IMG/VR virus record: IMGVR_UViG_3300042894_002259
Span: 1-53,866 of that record
Source: a virus
Direction: 5' to 3' (one strand)
Length of the DNA: 53,866 nucleotides
Each line of letters starts with the position of its first letter. Position 1 is the stretch's first letter. Shown piece after piece: positions 5,752 through 14,894 of this stretch. The translations under genes and the position numbers were made by a program. A model generated the notes under the pieces. It was not told where the DNA came from. It was given only the letters and a program-made list of their open reading frames with translations, and made no database searches.

Positions 5752-8631
5752 TTAAAAACCATCTTCGTGCCAAGAACAGACATCCAGATATGATTGAATT
5801 GTAAATCCCGGTTTGCAGGTCCAATCAAAATCTATACATTTTCTTGAAAAAGATTTAAAAATTAAAGGAGTTATTCTATCACTAAAATCCTTAGCATATT
5901 GCCAATTAATTGCATCATCATAAAGGTATTTCTCAGGTTCAATCAGCATTTTCTTAACACAGTCATCAAATTTAGCACAGTAATGTGCTCCAATATAAGT
6001 CTCAGGTCGTGTCAAATAGTTTGAATATTCTGCAAGTTCATATTTTCCAATACGAACTTTATCAATAAGACTATTATACTCCAAAGGAATATCAAACAAG
6101 CAATAAAGATCCTTTGTTTCTCCCCAATAAATGTGATCTCTTGGATGAAAAAGTAATGAAGGAAACATTCCTGCAACAAAAATATTATCATTTGTATGAT
6201 TTTTCATAAAAAATTCATACATACTCATCATACTATTGTAATTATATTTTTGATCGGATCTCATCTTTACAGAAAACTTTGTTTCGCAGAGTTTAATTCC
6301 GGCAAAAGATGTTGTAATCTGTAAATTTTTATTGCAAGTTCCCGGAGTTAATGGATATACACTTCTAACATATTTAACTTTTGGTGAGCGATAATGGTCG
6401 GGCCTATCATCCCCCCAACAAGAAACGATTATATTATTTACAAAAGGTACTCTTAAATACTCATCAATAATCTCATCAGTGTATTCAGTATATTTACCTT
6501 GAAGAATAATGTCTATTTTCTCACTTTCACTGACTTCAACAACATCTACACTATCTTCGGTTGAATTATTAAAGGTAAAGTAGATAATAAACTGTCCAAG
6601 ATAAGTATCTTTCCAATATTCTCTGAATCCGTAGAGGTAGGTATCATCAAAGATGTGTTCGGTAACTTCCTTACCGCTTCTTTCATAAACGTGAAGTAAG
6701 TTACATTTGGTGAGATATAAATCTCGGAATTCAATGAACCTCTCTATTGCATCTTTATGGTCATTAATGTGCCATTCTCCAGCACAGTGCTTGACATTTT
6801 TAATAATAAAATCGTAGTTTTCTTTCGTAAAAATAGAATACTCTCCACCTTCACAATCAATCTTTAAAAAATCAACTTGGGTAATGTTGTTTTCTTCAAT
6901 AATCTTTTTAAATGTTGTTGTGGAATATTCATTTCCATTATTTTCATAGATGTAGACACCCCTATCAGCAATCACAACACTATCACTTTCAAAGTCTGAA
7001 ATTGCCTTATTAATGAAAGTTACTGGACCATGCCCAACATTCTTTTTCAGAGAATGAATAAGAGTATTGGAAGGTTCAACACAATATACTTGCTTGGGAT
7101 TTTTACCTAAAATTGAATATGTAAATGAACCGCAGTTTGCACCGGCATCAATTACAATGTCTCCCGTCTTAATACGACAATGTTTCTCATATGTTCTCTC
7201 AATAAAATTCTCATTGGTAAACATCTGAGCATATTCTGGATCTGTTCCTCCCCAATCAAAATTGTCCGGAACCAAATAACTTGGAAAATACTTTTTAAGA
7301 TTGTCCAAAACCGAACCACGATACTCATTTTGCATATCGTGGTTCTCATACAAATCCTTAAAGATTAAACCAGACTCTTCGTTTTTACCCCACCACCAAC
7401 CAGAAACTGCTTTTTCAAACAGAAGACCATAAGTTCCAGGATATCCAACATCATGTTTAAGTGGAGGTAAATCCTTTTCTGTTAAATTCAAACCCTGAGT
7501 TGCTATAATATAAGCATCAGTCCACTGCTCTCTCTTACTATGAAACTTAGCAAGAAGATAATATGCTTCTGGACGATTTGGTAAGGTGTATACTGCATGT
7601 TGAAGTAAACCACGGGAAGTCAAATCTCTTGTTCCTTGCATTTCATAGCAAAAATGAGCCCATAATAGTGCCTCATAAGCAAGATTTGGATCTTCTGCTC
7701 TTTCTGCACATCTTAAAAAGTATGAAAGTGCAGGTGCAGTATGCCTTTGATTCCAATACCAAGCACCCACTTTGAGATTATTTTCGGCATTTTCTGGGTC
7801 ATTAGTATATTGTGTAAGAAGATACTCAATCTGATTCATCGTAAAATCTTGAGGTTCTTCTTCTTTTTCTTCTACTTTCTCAACTGCAAATGATTTCATT
7901 TGTTCTTTGTTTTTCCAATAATTTAGAACAGTTTCTCTTGACTCATAATGACCTCTTTTTTGATTATTTTCAACTTCCCCATCTTCCTCTGGGGAAAATG
8001 TAGTAGCAAACTTGATATCTTCTACAAATAAAGGAATTACGGAACCACCTTTATTAATTGTTTCAAATAAAATATTTTCAACCAGAGGAACTGCATAATT
8101 ATTAACACCGGGAATTTCAAGATGAAACTTTTTTTCGCCCCGACAATAGCTATCAATCAAGAGTTTTGCATAATCTCGTGTAAGAATATATGCAGTTGCC
8201 GCCCAATCATCCCATAATTTTTTTCTTATTTCAAATGTTTCATAGTTATCTCTGATTACTAGTAACTGCACATATAAGGAATCTTCGGGAATTGTTTCAA
8301 TAAACTCTTCCCATGTAAAGTCCCAATATTGAATGGTTTCAAGACTTAAATCGTCTTCACAAAAGAATCCATAATCTTCATCGGTTTCTTCGTACCATCT
8401 ACGAATTGCCTTAATGTGAGAGACTGCACAACCAATTGTCCCTCCATTCATTTGGTCTAAAAATTTTCCGGTAATTTCATCATCAGACTCAGAATATCTT
8501 TTGGATATAACTGCCTTTGGAGTAATTCCATATTCGGCAAACTGCTTCTCTAAATTTTGCTGCCTATCTACGCTTTCTTCTAATGAAACATAGTAGACTG
8601 ATGGAAAGTTTTCAAGTTTGTTATTTTTCAT
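5752..8631 (-). CDS. Four-part glycan enzyme: GT25 + TPR + FkbM methyltransferase + WavE-like
   Basis: The 959-residue protein contains four recognisable parts. Residues about 8-250 form a GT25-family glycosyltransferase (VYYVSLEESVDRQ start, FFCEDDLSL acidic motif). Residues about 265-400 are TPR-like helices. Residues about 480-690 form an FkbM-type SAM methyltransferase (VIDAGANCGSFTY motif I, FLKIDCEGGEY). Residues about 740-950 resemble WavE-type LPS synthesis proteins (ILQGKYTEYT, VSCWGDD, KMRSDQK). It lies 46 nt after the methyltransferase-GT25 gene, at the end of the island. Building and methylating a surface glycan is the likely role; the acceptor is unknown. Confidence 0.82.
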   Translation of the reverse strand: MKNNKLENFPSVYYVSLEESVDRQQNLEKQFAEYGITPKAVISKRYSESDDEITGKFLDQMNGGTIGCAVSHIKAIRRWYEETDEDYGFFCEDDLSLETIQYWDFTWEEFIETIPEDSLYVQLLVIRDNYETFEIRKKLWDDWAATAYILTRDYAKLLIDSYCRGEKKFHLEIPGVNNYAVPLVENILFETINKGGSVIPLFVEDIKFATTFSPEEDGEVENNQKRGHYESRETVLNYWKNKEQMKSFAVEKVEEKEEEPQDFTMNQIEYLLTQYTNDPENAENNLKVGAWYWNQRHTAPALSYFLRCAERAEDPNLAYEALLWAHFCYEMQGTRDLTSRGLLQHAVYTLPNRPEAYYLLAKFHSKREQWTDAYIIATQGLNLTEKDLPPLKHDVGYPGTYGLLFEKAVSGWWWGKNEESGLIFKDLYENHDMQNEYRGSVLDNLKKYFPSYLVPDNFDWGGTDPEYAQMFTNENFIERTYEKHCRIKTGDIVIDAGANCGSFTYSILGKNPKQVYCVEPSNTLIHSLKKNVGHGPVTFINKAISDFESDSVVIADRGVYIYENNGNEYSTTTFKKIIEENNITQVDFLKIDCEGGEYSIFTKENYDFIIKNVKHCAGEWHINDHKDAIERFIEFRDLYLTKCNLLHVYERSGKEVTEHIFDDTYLYGFREYWKDTYLGQFIIYFTFNNSTEDSVDVVEVSESEKIDIILQGKYTEYTDEIIDEYLRVPFVNNIIVSCWGDDRPDHYRSPKVKYVRSVYPLTPGTCNKNLQITTSFAGIKLCETKFSVKMRSDQKYNYNSMMSMYEFFMKNHTNDNIFVAGMFPSLLFHPRDHIYWGETKDLYCLFDIPLEYNSLIDKVRIGKYELAEYSNYLTRPETYIGAHYCAKFDDCVKKMLIEPEKYLYDDAINWQYAKDFSDRITPLIFKSFSRKCIDFDWTCKPGFTIQSYLDVCSWHEDGF

Positions 8632-8677
8632 TATTTTATGCGATTAGTAATTTTGTTCATTTTTATTAGTTTATTAA

Positions 8678-10021
8678 TCATTCCCTCATAAATTCTTCAA
8701 TTGTTTGAGTAGAACCAATATTTCTCCACCAATCTACATTATTGTCATAAGATTCATAATGAGCCTCGTGAATTGGTTGTTTCTTTCCCTCCTCTGTATT
8801 TGGGTCTAGATATGAAGGTAGGAAACTCAAATCTTCAGTGAATAAGGGAGCAGTATAGACTTTACCTAATGCTGAGAATATAATTGTTTCAATTACAGGA
8901 ACCTTTGCCCAATCTTCTCTAAGATGAATATCCTCACCTTTTACATCTAGATGAAACTTACCATCATAATAATATGTATCAATTAGTTTTTTGACAAATC
9001 CTCTTTTAATAAGATACGCACAACCAGACCAATCGCACCAACAACGATTGCGGAAACCAATCTTAAATGTATTAAACTCATACCTCAACCAAGCAAGTTG
9101 AACAATCTCCCAGTCATCAGGAAGACTATTATAAAAATCATCCCAAGTAAAGTTCCAATATTGGATTAAGTCCATACTTAAATCATCTTCACAGAAGAAA
9201 GCAACTTCCTCCTTAGTATTATCATACCATTCTTTAATTGCCTTCAGGTGTGAAGTAACAGGACCTCTACTACCGATAGTCAGATAATCAATATAATCTG
9301 ATATAATTTCGTGCTGAGTATCATCATACTTTTGAAAAATGTGACCTGTAATATTCTCAATACCAAACTGAGCAAACTTTTGATGTAGTTTTTCTCTTCT
9401 TTCGGTACAATACTCAACACTAATATAATGAACTGGAGGTAGATTTTTCAGTTTAGATGGATCTGGTTTATAGTGAATCCAGCACTTTTCATCGGAAATA
9501 AATTCAGTCAGCAATTCATTAACTGCTCGTTTTACACCTGGAAACCAATCGTATTCTTCGTGATAATAATCATGACCAGCAATAATTCCACCTGGTTTGA
9601 CTTTAGGATACCAAGCAATAATATCATCTCTAACATCCTCATACTCATGAGAAGCATCAATGAAAACAAAGTCAAGAGAATTATCCTTGAATTTATTTAC
9701 TGCCTCAAGAGAAGTCATCTTGAGAGGAAAATAATATTGCTCAACAGGTCTCATGTTGTCAATAAAAATATCATAGAGTTTTGGCAACTCTTTCATTCCT
9801 TCGTGCTCAACACTTCCTTCCCAAGTATCTACACAGAAGAACTCAATGTCCTTATTGGAATTGGCAATCTCAACGCACATATATGCTGCCGATTTACCTT
9901 TCCAACAACCAACTTCTACGAAACGACTTCCCGAAGGAAATCGTTTTGCAACTCTAGAGTAAAGATTGGGATAAGAAAACCAACCTTCACCAAAATTATC
10001 ACTTCCGCAAATATGTTCCAT
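8678..10021 (-). CDS. Class I methyltransferase fused to GT25 glycosyltransferase
   Basis: 447 residues. Residues about 10-190 are a class I SAM methyltransferase (FVEVGCWKGKSAAYM motif I, FVFIDASHEYED, GGIIAGHDYY), of the type found in sugar-modifying proteins. Residues about 200-430 form a GT25 domain (VHYISVEYCTERR, FFCEDDLSM), similar to the N-terminus of the next gene's product, so the two domains are probably duplicates. The ATG overlaps the upstream stop as TAATG. GT25 includes LPS galactosyltransferases and eukaryotic collagen galactosyltransferases. Confidence 0.85.
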   Translation of the reverse strand: MEHICGSDNFGEGWFSYPNLYSRVAKRFPSGSRFVEVGCWKGKSAAYMCVEIANSNKDIEFFCVDTWEGSVEHEGMKELPKLYDIFIDNMRPVEQYYFPLKMTSLEAVNKFKDNSLDFVFIDASHEYEDVRDDIIAWYPKVKPGGIIAGHDYYHEEYDWFPGVKRAVNELLTEFISDEKCWIHYKPDPSKLKNLPPVHYISVEYCTERREKLHQKFAQFGIENITGHIFQKYDDTQHEIISDYIDYLTIGSRGPVTSHLKAIKEWYDNTKEEVAFFCEDDLSMDLIQYWNFTWDDFYNSLPDDWEIVQLAWLRYEFNTFKIGFRNRCWCDWSGCAYLIKRGFVKKLIDTYYYDGKFHLDVKGEDIHLREDWAKVPVIETIIFSALGKVYTAPLFTEDLSFLPSYLDPNTEEGKKQPIHEAHYESYDNNVDWWRNIGSTQTIEEFMRE

Positions 10022-11679
10022 TATTTCAATTCAAGCAATACTGATTCTGGGTTTCCATACAATCTACCATCCACCGCAATCTTATGAGTGGGAATATATT
10101 TCTCAACCAATTCTGGCCAAGTACTTCCCATTTCATCGTGGAATTCAATTGCAATATATTTGAAGTCTACAAAACAACTTGCATTTTCTAGTATATTTCT
10201 TTCGGCACCTTCAATATCAATCTTAAGGAAATCGTATTTCGGAAGATTCTCTAAAGTCGTTGTAGGAATGTCGTTGAACTGTACATTATGATTATCGGAA
10301 TGCATATTATATCCACCTACATTTCCATCAGATTGACCCAATGAAATGAAGTCAGCACCATAATAAAGTGCTTTATTAATTACTTTAATACGATATTCGT
10401 TCTTAAATCTATCTTGAATAAAATTAAAGTTTACTGATACTGGTTCAAGAATCAAAGCAGTCTCCAATGATGAAATTTTATCAAACATAATTTTAGGAAC
10501 TTCCCCAGTGCATCCACCTACATCTAGAACTGATTTGATTTGTCTTTCTTTGAGAAATTCAATAATGTTGACATAAAAAGGTCGTGAAGTCCATTCTTCA
10601 TTTGTATAATAGATATGACCTTCTAATGATTCTGTAGGATATCCAGTGAATGGCGGAAATGATTCTGGTTGAGATTCTGATGTATTTTCAATCCCAATAA
10701 AATCCAATACAAATTCTTTGGATACCTTAACCAAATATGCTGCATTATCTTGATACCCAAAAGTAATCAGATAATTACCTTTATATTCTACCATACCAAC
10801 GGCAAATTCAATCTCGGCATTCATAAATGAGAATTGCCTTGATACTTTAACAATATTCCATTCCTTGTCCCAGACAATGAAACGATGACGATACACACCA
10901 TCTTTTCTTCCAGCGGCACTTTGAGTCAGATAAGTTTCGTGAGTCAAACAGAATCTATAATTGTCACCCAGAGGAATAATCTGAGAACCACCACGAAGAT
11001 CAGTGGTTCCAAAATCTTTCCAATCTCTTCTTAGAACAGTCTCTGTAGTATTCGTATCAATATTATATCTAACAATTTCAGTACCATTTGTCCATTTCAC
11101 ATAATGATATGGCATATCAAGAATAGGCATCCAGTTCTTGTTGCAATACTCTTGGTCTGGAGGTGGGGCAGGAATACGATGTTGACTTACTTCCTTTACA
11201 CCATTTTCGGTAAATTCAATTTCGGAAAGTTCCATACGACCCGTTCCAATCGTATCCAGATCCCTCCTTACTCCAGTCATATAGAGTTTATTGTTCCAAC
11301 GAACAATACGGCAATCTTCTAATCCCACAAAATCCCAAAGTTCTTTATCGGGAAAACTTGAGGTGTCTATACGATGATAAGATTTGATTCTCATATTATC
11401 ATCCATTTCGCACAGATAATTCCAAGTGCGAAGACGCCAATCGTTTTCTGGATGAATATAAACGAGAGGGCCCCAAGGATGTTCAAATTTTCTTTTTTCT
11501 GAATGATAAAGAGTGTAATTAATGTTTCTAAGATTAACTAGTAACTTATCTCCATCAAGATAAATTGAAGGGTTTGTGAGTGCTGGTCCCTTAAGTTCTT
11601 CGTGTGGAAGAATAAGTGGATGAATTGATCCTCCATTCTCTAAAGCAAGTTTTACAAAGTTCAGTTCATCTACTGCCAT
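10021..11679 (-). CDS. Beta-propeller glycosidase-like domain fused to FkbM methyltransferase
   Basis: 552 residues. The N-terminal ~340 residues show five-bladed glycoside-hydrolase-like features (ALTNPSIYLDGD; VGLEDCRIVRWNNKLYMTG; EIEFAVGMVEYKGNYLITFG), reminiscent of GH43/GH130-type propellers, but catalytic residues cannot be assigned by eye. Residues about 380-550 form an FkbM methyltransferase (VLDVGGCTGEVPK; FLKIDIEGAER). It has its own sigma-70-like and late promoters upstream (11701-11744). The role is probably processing and methylating a glycan; the propeller could also be a binding module. Confidence 0.75.
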   Translation of the reverse strand: MAVDELNFVKLALENGGSIHPLILPHEELKGPALTNPSIYLDGDKLLVNLRNINYTLYHSEKRKFEHPWGPLVYIHPENDWRLRTWNYLCEMDDNMRIKSYHRIDTSSFPDKELWDFVGLEDCRIVRWNNKLYMTGVRRDLDTIGTGRMELSEIEFTENGVKEVSQHRIPAPPPDQEYCNKNWMPILDMPYHYVKWTNGTEIVRYNIDTNTTETVLRRDWKDFGTTDLRGGSQIIPLGDNYRFCLTHETYLTQSAAGRKDGVYRHRFIVWDKEWNIVKVSRQFSFMNAEIEFAVGMVEYKGNYLITFGYQDNAAYLVKVSKEFVLDFIGIENTSESQPESFPPFTGYPTESLEGHIYYTNEEWTSRPFYVNIIEFLKERQIKSVLDVGGCTGEVPKIMFDKISSLETALILEPVSVNFNFIQDRFKNEYRIKVINKALYYGADFISLGQSDGNVGGYNMHSDNHNVQFNDIPTTTLENLPKYDFLKIDIEGAERNILENASCFVDFKYIAIEFHDEMGSTWPELVEKYIPTHKIAVDGRLYGNPESVLLELK

Positions 11680-11700
11680 AAAAATATGAATGATTTGGAT

Positions 11701-11708
11701 TATTTATT
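11701..11708 (-). promoter_or_regulatory. Late promoter AATAAATA
   Basis: Lies 21 nt upstream of the 552-residue gene's ATG on the minus strand, just downstream of a sigma-70-like promoter. The pair would allow early and late expression. Confidence 0.6.
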
Positions 11709-11715
11709 ACTTAGC

Positions 11716-11744
11716 ATTATAACTGATTTTTATATAAAAATCAA
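11716..11744 (-). promoter_or_regulatory. Sigma-70-like promoter (TTGATT-N17-TATAAT)
   Basis: -10 TATAAT at 11716-11721 (perfect), 17-nt spacer, -35 TTGATT at 11739-11744. The -35 overlaps the palindrome at 11724-11743. Confidence 0.6.
11724..11743. repeat. 20-nt perfect AT-rich palindrome
   Basis: A perfect 20-nt palindrome centred on ATAT lies between the DUF6165-like gene and the next gene. It may act as a weak terminator or a protein site, and it overlaps the -35 of the adjacent promoter. Confidence 0.5.
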
Positions 11745-11747
11745 GTT

Positions 11748-12104
11748 TCAATAAATCTTAATTTCTTTATAGTTTGAATTAGTCAGTTCATTTATTTCTT
11801 TTTTTATCTGTGCTCTTCGGTCATTTAATTTATAAACACTACGAGCAAGTTCAACGAACTCTTCATCAAATCTTTGTTCTTTCTCCAACTTTCTCAACTG
11901 ATCCTCTATTTTCCAAAGTTTTTCATTAACTTTCTTCAATCTCACTTCATATTCTAAAGTGTATTGAGTAAGAGTACTTTTAATTCTATAAAGTTCTTCC
12001 AATTCCTTTTGAACATATTCATCGTCGGTGAATAAAGATTTAATTTGTAAAATAGTAATCTTATCTAATAATTCACCGACTGATACTGGAATTGTAATCT
12101 TCAT
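11748..12104 (-). CDS. DUF6165-like coiled-coil protein
   Basis: 118 residues beginning MKITIPVSVGELLDKITIL, with the conserved SVGELLDKITILQIK block of DUF6165, followed by long charged helices (about residues 30-105) likely to form a coiled coil. DUF6165 members occur in glycan-biosynthesis neighbourhoods, which fits here, but no activity is known. The ATG overlaps the preceding stop (ATGA). It is the last gene before the palindrome and the 11716-11744 promoter. Confidence 0.8.
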   Translation of the reverse strand: MKITIPVSVGELLDKITILQIKSLFTDDEYVQKELEELYRIKSTLTQYTLEYEVRLKKVNEKLWKIEDQLRKLEKEQRFDEEFVELARSVYKLNDRRAQIKKEINELTNSNYKEIKIY

Positions 12105-13633
12105 AGATTAAATTGGTTTTTAATAGTTTCAATTAATTGTGCATTTTTAGAAACAACACCAAGACCAAAGCAATGAGTAAAGGTTACTTTAGGTAAATCA
12201 ATCTCTTCAAAAAATCTTTTTACTCCATATTCATTTCCATTATAATTTTCTACACAAGTATCGTGCATTAAAATTACACCATCATCATTTAAAAATTTAC
12301 TCCAGGTTTCAAAATCTTGTTTAATATCTTCATACTTATGACTTCCATCAATGTGAAGAATATCAATTTTTTTATCCCAGGTTTCTGCAACTTCGTTAAA
12401 GTCACCTTCAATAAGAGTTAGATTATCCTGAAGATGAAGTTTTTCTCTTTTTGTCGTTACAAACTGGTACTTAAGTCTTTGTTCATCGGTTCCAACAAAG
12501 GAATCACCAACAAAGTTATCAATACCATATACTTTACCAATTCTAGGAATTGCTAGTGAAAATGTGGAAAATCCCCAATCAACACCAAGGTCAACAGTAA
12601 CTTCTGGTTTCATATAAGAAACTAACCATTCGGCAAACTGACGATGGCCAGACCAAGCAGTTGCTGGAGTATCATCTAGATTAGTCAGGAAAAGTTTATC
12701 AATGGCATCCATTCTTTCCTTAAGTCTTAAAGTCTCTGGATTAAATCCCGAAGCAAAGACAATAATGTTTGGGTTCTGTGTGAGTTTACCGATGTTAAGT
12801 AGATGAGTAAATGCCTTACCCATAACATCTCCACCAACATTCATTGCCTCACTTACTGCATGAAAGGCATAGTTGGATGCTTGCTGAATATTTTGAGTGC
12901 TAATGAGAGCAATACTACACATCATAAACACATCAATTCTGGTGGGGTCAAAGTATGCTCTAGAAAGATTTAGATACTCCTGACCAAGTTCAAGTGCCTT
13001 ATTGAGGTTCTTGACTTCAAAATAATGCTTGAAAATAAACCAAAGGTAATAAGTGTTTGACTTATCTTTTTCAAACTCTCTTTCGCAAATAGACAGATAG
13101 AAGAGTTGCTTGTCTACAGTGTTATGAACATTTTTAGTAATCTTAATTGTAGTATCAACTGCACTCTCATTCAAATGTTCTTCAGTTGGAATGAAGACTG
13201 GACTTTCATGAACGGCATTTACCCAAGTATAGTTCTTGGTTCTATGAAACCGAGTATGAGCAGTTTGACCTGGAGTTGGTTCTTGGTCTCCTACCTTATC
13301 ATATCGTTCGTGCCTGAATGCTGTGAACTCTTCAGCAATCACATCAAGACCTTCTGGAAAGAACTCATCAACATCCTCATTAAAGTCTAAAGAAAATGCC
13401 CAGTCAGTCTTCACATAAGACAGTGCCAGATTTCTTACTTTGGAGAAATCAAATTCATCTCTCGTTTGTGGATGCTCATAGACTTCAATGCCTGCTTCCT
13501 TCAGTAGTTTTACTGTATTATCTGTGCTTCCAGTATCAACTACAACGGTATTTATAAACTTCTTGGAGATTTCAATAAATCTCCCAATGTTCTTCTCTTC
13601 GTTTTTAGAGATAGCATATAGTGTAATGTTCAT
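12101..13633 (-). CDS. GT2 glycosyltransferase fused to class I methyltransferase
   Basis: 510 residues from the ATG at 13633, which overlaps the upstream stop as ATGA; an upstream in-frame ATG at 13645 would give four more residues and a larger overlap. The N-terminal ~110 residues form a family 2 glycosyltransferase (LYAISKNEEKNIGRF; VVVDTGSTDNT; SLDFNEDVDEF). The middle is TPR-like. Residues about 320-505 are a class I methyltransferase (VTVDLGVDWGFSTF; DILHIDGSHKYED; ILMHDTC). It would transfer a nucleotide-sugar-derived residue and then methylate it. Confidence 0.85.
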   Translation of the reverse strand: MNITLYAISKNEEKNIGRFIEISKKFINTVVVDTGSTDNTVKLLKEAGIEVYEHPQTRDEFDFSKVRNLALSYVKTDWAFSLDFNEDVDEFFPEGLDVIAEEFTAFRHERYDKVGDQEPTPGQTAHTRFHRTKNYTWVNAVHESPVFIPTEEHLNESAVDTTIKITKNVHNTVDKQLFYLSICEREFEKDKSNTYYLWFIFKHYFEVKNLNKALELGQEYLNLSRAYFDPTRIDVFMMCSIALISTQNIQQASNYAFHAVSEAMNVGGDVMGKAFTHLLNIGKLTQNPNIIVFASGFNPETLRLKERMDAIDKLFLTNLDDTPATAWSGHRQFAEWLVSYMKPEVTVDLGVDWGFSTFSLAIPRIGKVYGIDNFVGDSFVGTDEQRLKYQFVTTKREKLHLQDNLTLIEGDFNEVAETWDKKIDILHIDGSHKYEDIKQDFETWSKFLNDDGVILMHDTCVENYNGNEYGVKRFFEEIDLPKVTFTHCFGLGVVSKNAQLIETIKNQFNL

Positions 13634-14202
13634 AATTTTTCCCAAGCAACATCGTATTTTTTATCAAGAGATTCAACTTGAGCATAACCAAGTTGTTTAA
13701 ATAAATTTTCAATCTCTTTTTCGTGAGAACCTAAATGCAGTTTCTCATACTCTATTTTGTTAATATCGTATTTAGTCCAATCTGTAGTTAATAATATCTC
13801 AGCATCAATACCTTCAATATCAAGAAGTAACCAATCTAATGTTGTAATCTCATATTTGTGAAATAATTGTTCAAGTGTTATACAAGGAATATCAAAACTT
13901 CTTAATCCTTCTGGGAAATAATACACTAATATATGTTCTTTAACTAATGATGCAACATGATACATTGGACCATCATTTTCATGATAATATAGTTTTACTT
14001 TATCATCAGGATATGATGGAACTTTTATCGCAATATTCTCTACAATAACATTCTCATAACAAGAATAGCAGTTTAGTAAACTACCAATATGAAGAGGATT
14101 TGCTTCTACAAATAAACCAAAATCTAATTCTTTATAGTTGTCTTTAAGATATTTTGATAGATGGTCGTCGCCTTTGTTAGACCCTATCTGCATCACTTTC
14201 AT
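13630..14202 (-). CDS. FkbM-family methyltransferase
   Basis: 190 residues from the ATG at 14202 (ATGA overlap); the longer frame to 14217 is less likely. The SAM-binding start MQIGSNKGDDHLSKYL replaces the usual D-x-G loop with QIGSNKG, and the FkbM-type segment LDWLLLDIEGIDAEIL is present. FkbM enzymes O-methylate sugars and related groups. It is tightly coupled on both sides within the glycan operon. The acceptor is unknown. Confidence 0.85.
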   Translation of the reverse strand: MKVMQIGSNKGDDHLSKYLKDNYKELDFGLFVEANPLHIGSLLNCYSCYENVIVENIAIKVPSYPDDKVKLYYHENDGPMYHVASLVKEHILVYYFPEGLRSFDIPCITLEQLFHKYEITTLDWLLLDIEGIDAEILLTTDWTKYDINKIEYEKLHLGSHEKEIENLFKQLGYAQVESLDKKYDVAWEKL

Positions 14203-14894
14203 AAAAATTCTTTCCAATCAATACAGGGAGATAATAAATCTGCTTGACAGTGTGTAGAATAACCGGGAATTGAAGATATAAGAACTCTTCCCTTTTGTGC
14301 TAATTCTAAAAACTTTTGGTGGTCTGCTGATGGTTCCACTCCTGTAGAATATTTATGATGAACCGAAAAGTCCTTCATAAGAGTTGAAAACTTCACAGCA
14401 AAAGTATTTGTGGTGGAAGGAGTTGCCATCCAGTGAGATGATTTTGAGTGTAAGACCTTGGTTCTAAACTCACTATAAAACTCCATATACTTATCACCGT
14501 GGTCATAAAGAGTTACATAATCAACACCAAGTTCAAATCCTTCCATCAAAATCTTATCCCAGTTTGGACGATGAACATAATCATCTTCAAGAAAATAAAT
14601 GATATCTTCTGCTGAATGATTTTGAGTTTGAATATACTTCAAAGTCTCAATAAAACTCTTTGCTTCTCCACCAGCATTTATAATATGAACATTCTCTTCT
14701 TGTGATAGGAAAGTATCTTCTATCTTACCATAGTGTTCATCGTAAATGAGTGTATAGTTTGTGGTTTCTGGATTGAGAGTGTTCTTGAAGTTTTGAAATA
14801 CCTTTTCCTTATCCCACCATTCTGGTCTTTGTTTTCCCGGACTTTCCTGTATCTTAGAATAATAACAGTGCCTTAGATATACATTAATTTTCAT
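14199..14894 (-). CDS. Putative glycosyltransferase (GT-A-like)
   Basis: 231 residues. IIYFLEDDYVHRP (about residue 98) is a DxD-like motif after a Rossmann-type N-terminus (INVYLRHCYYS), and VDYVTLYDHGDKYM plus SSHWMATPSTTNTF resemble acceptor-side segments of GT-A enzymes. The ATG lies in an 11-nt overlap with the upstream gene, with a GGAG Shine-Dalgarno. No GT family number can be given with confidence. Confidence 0.72.
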   Translation of the reverse strand: MKINVYLRHCYYSKIQESPGKQRPEWWDKEKVFQNFKNTLNPETTNYTLIYDEHYGKIEDTFLSQEENVHIINAGGEAKSFIETLKYIQTQNHSAEDIIYFLEDDYVHRPNWDKILMEGFELGVDYVTLYDHGDKYMEFYSEFRTKVLHSKSSHWMATPSTTNTFAVKFSTLMKDFSVHHKYSTGVEPSADHQKFLELAQKGRVLISSIPGYSTHCQADLLSPCIDWKEFL

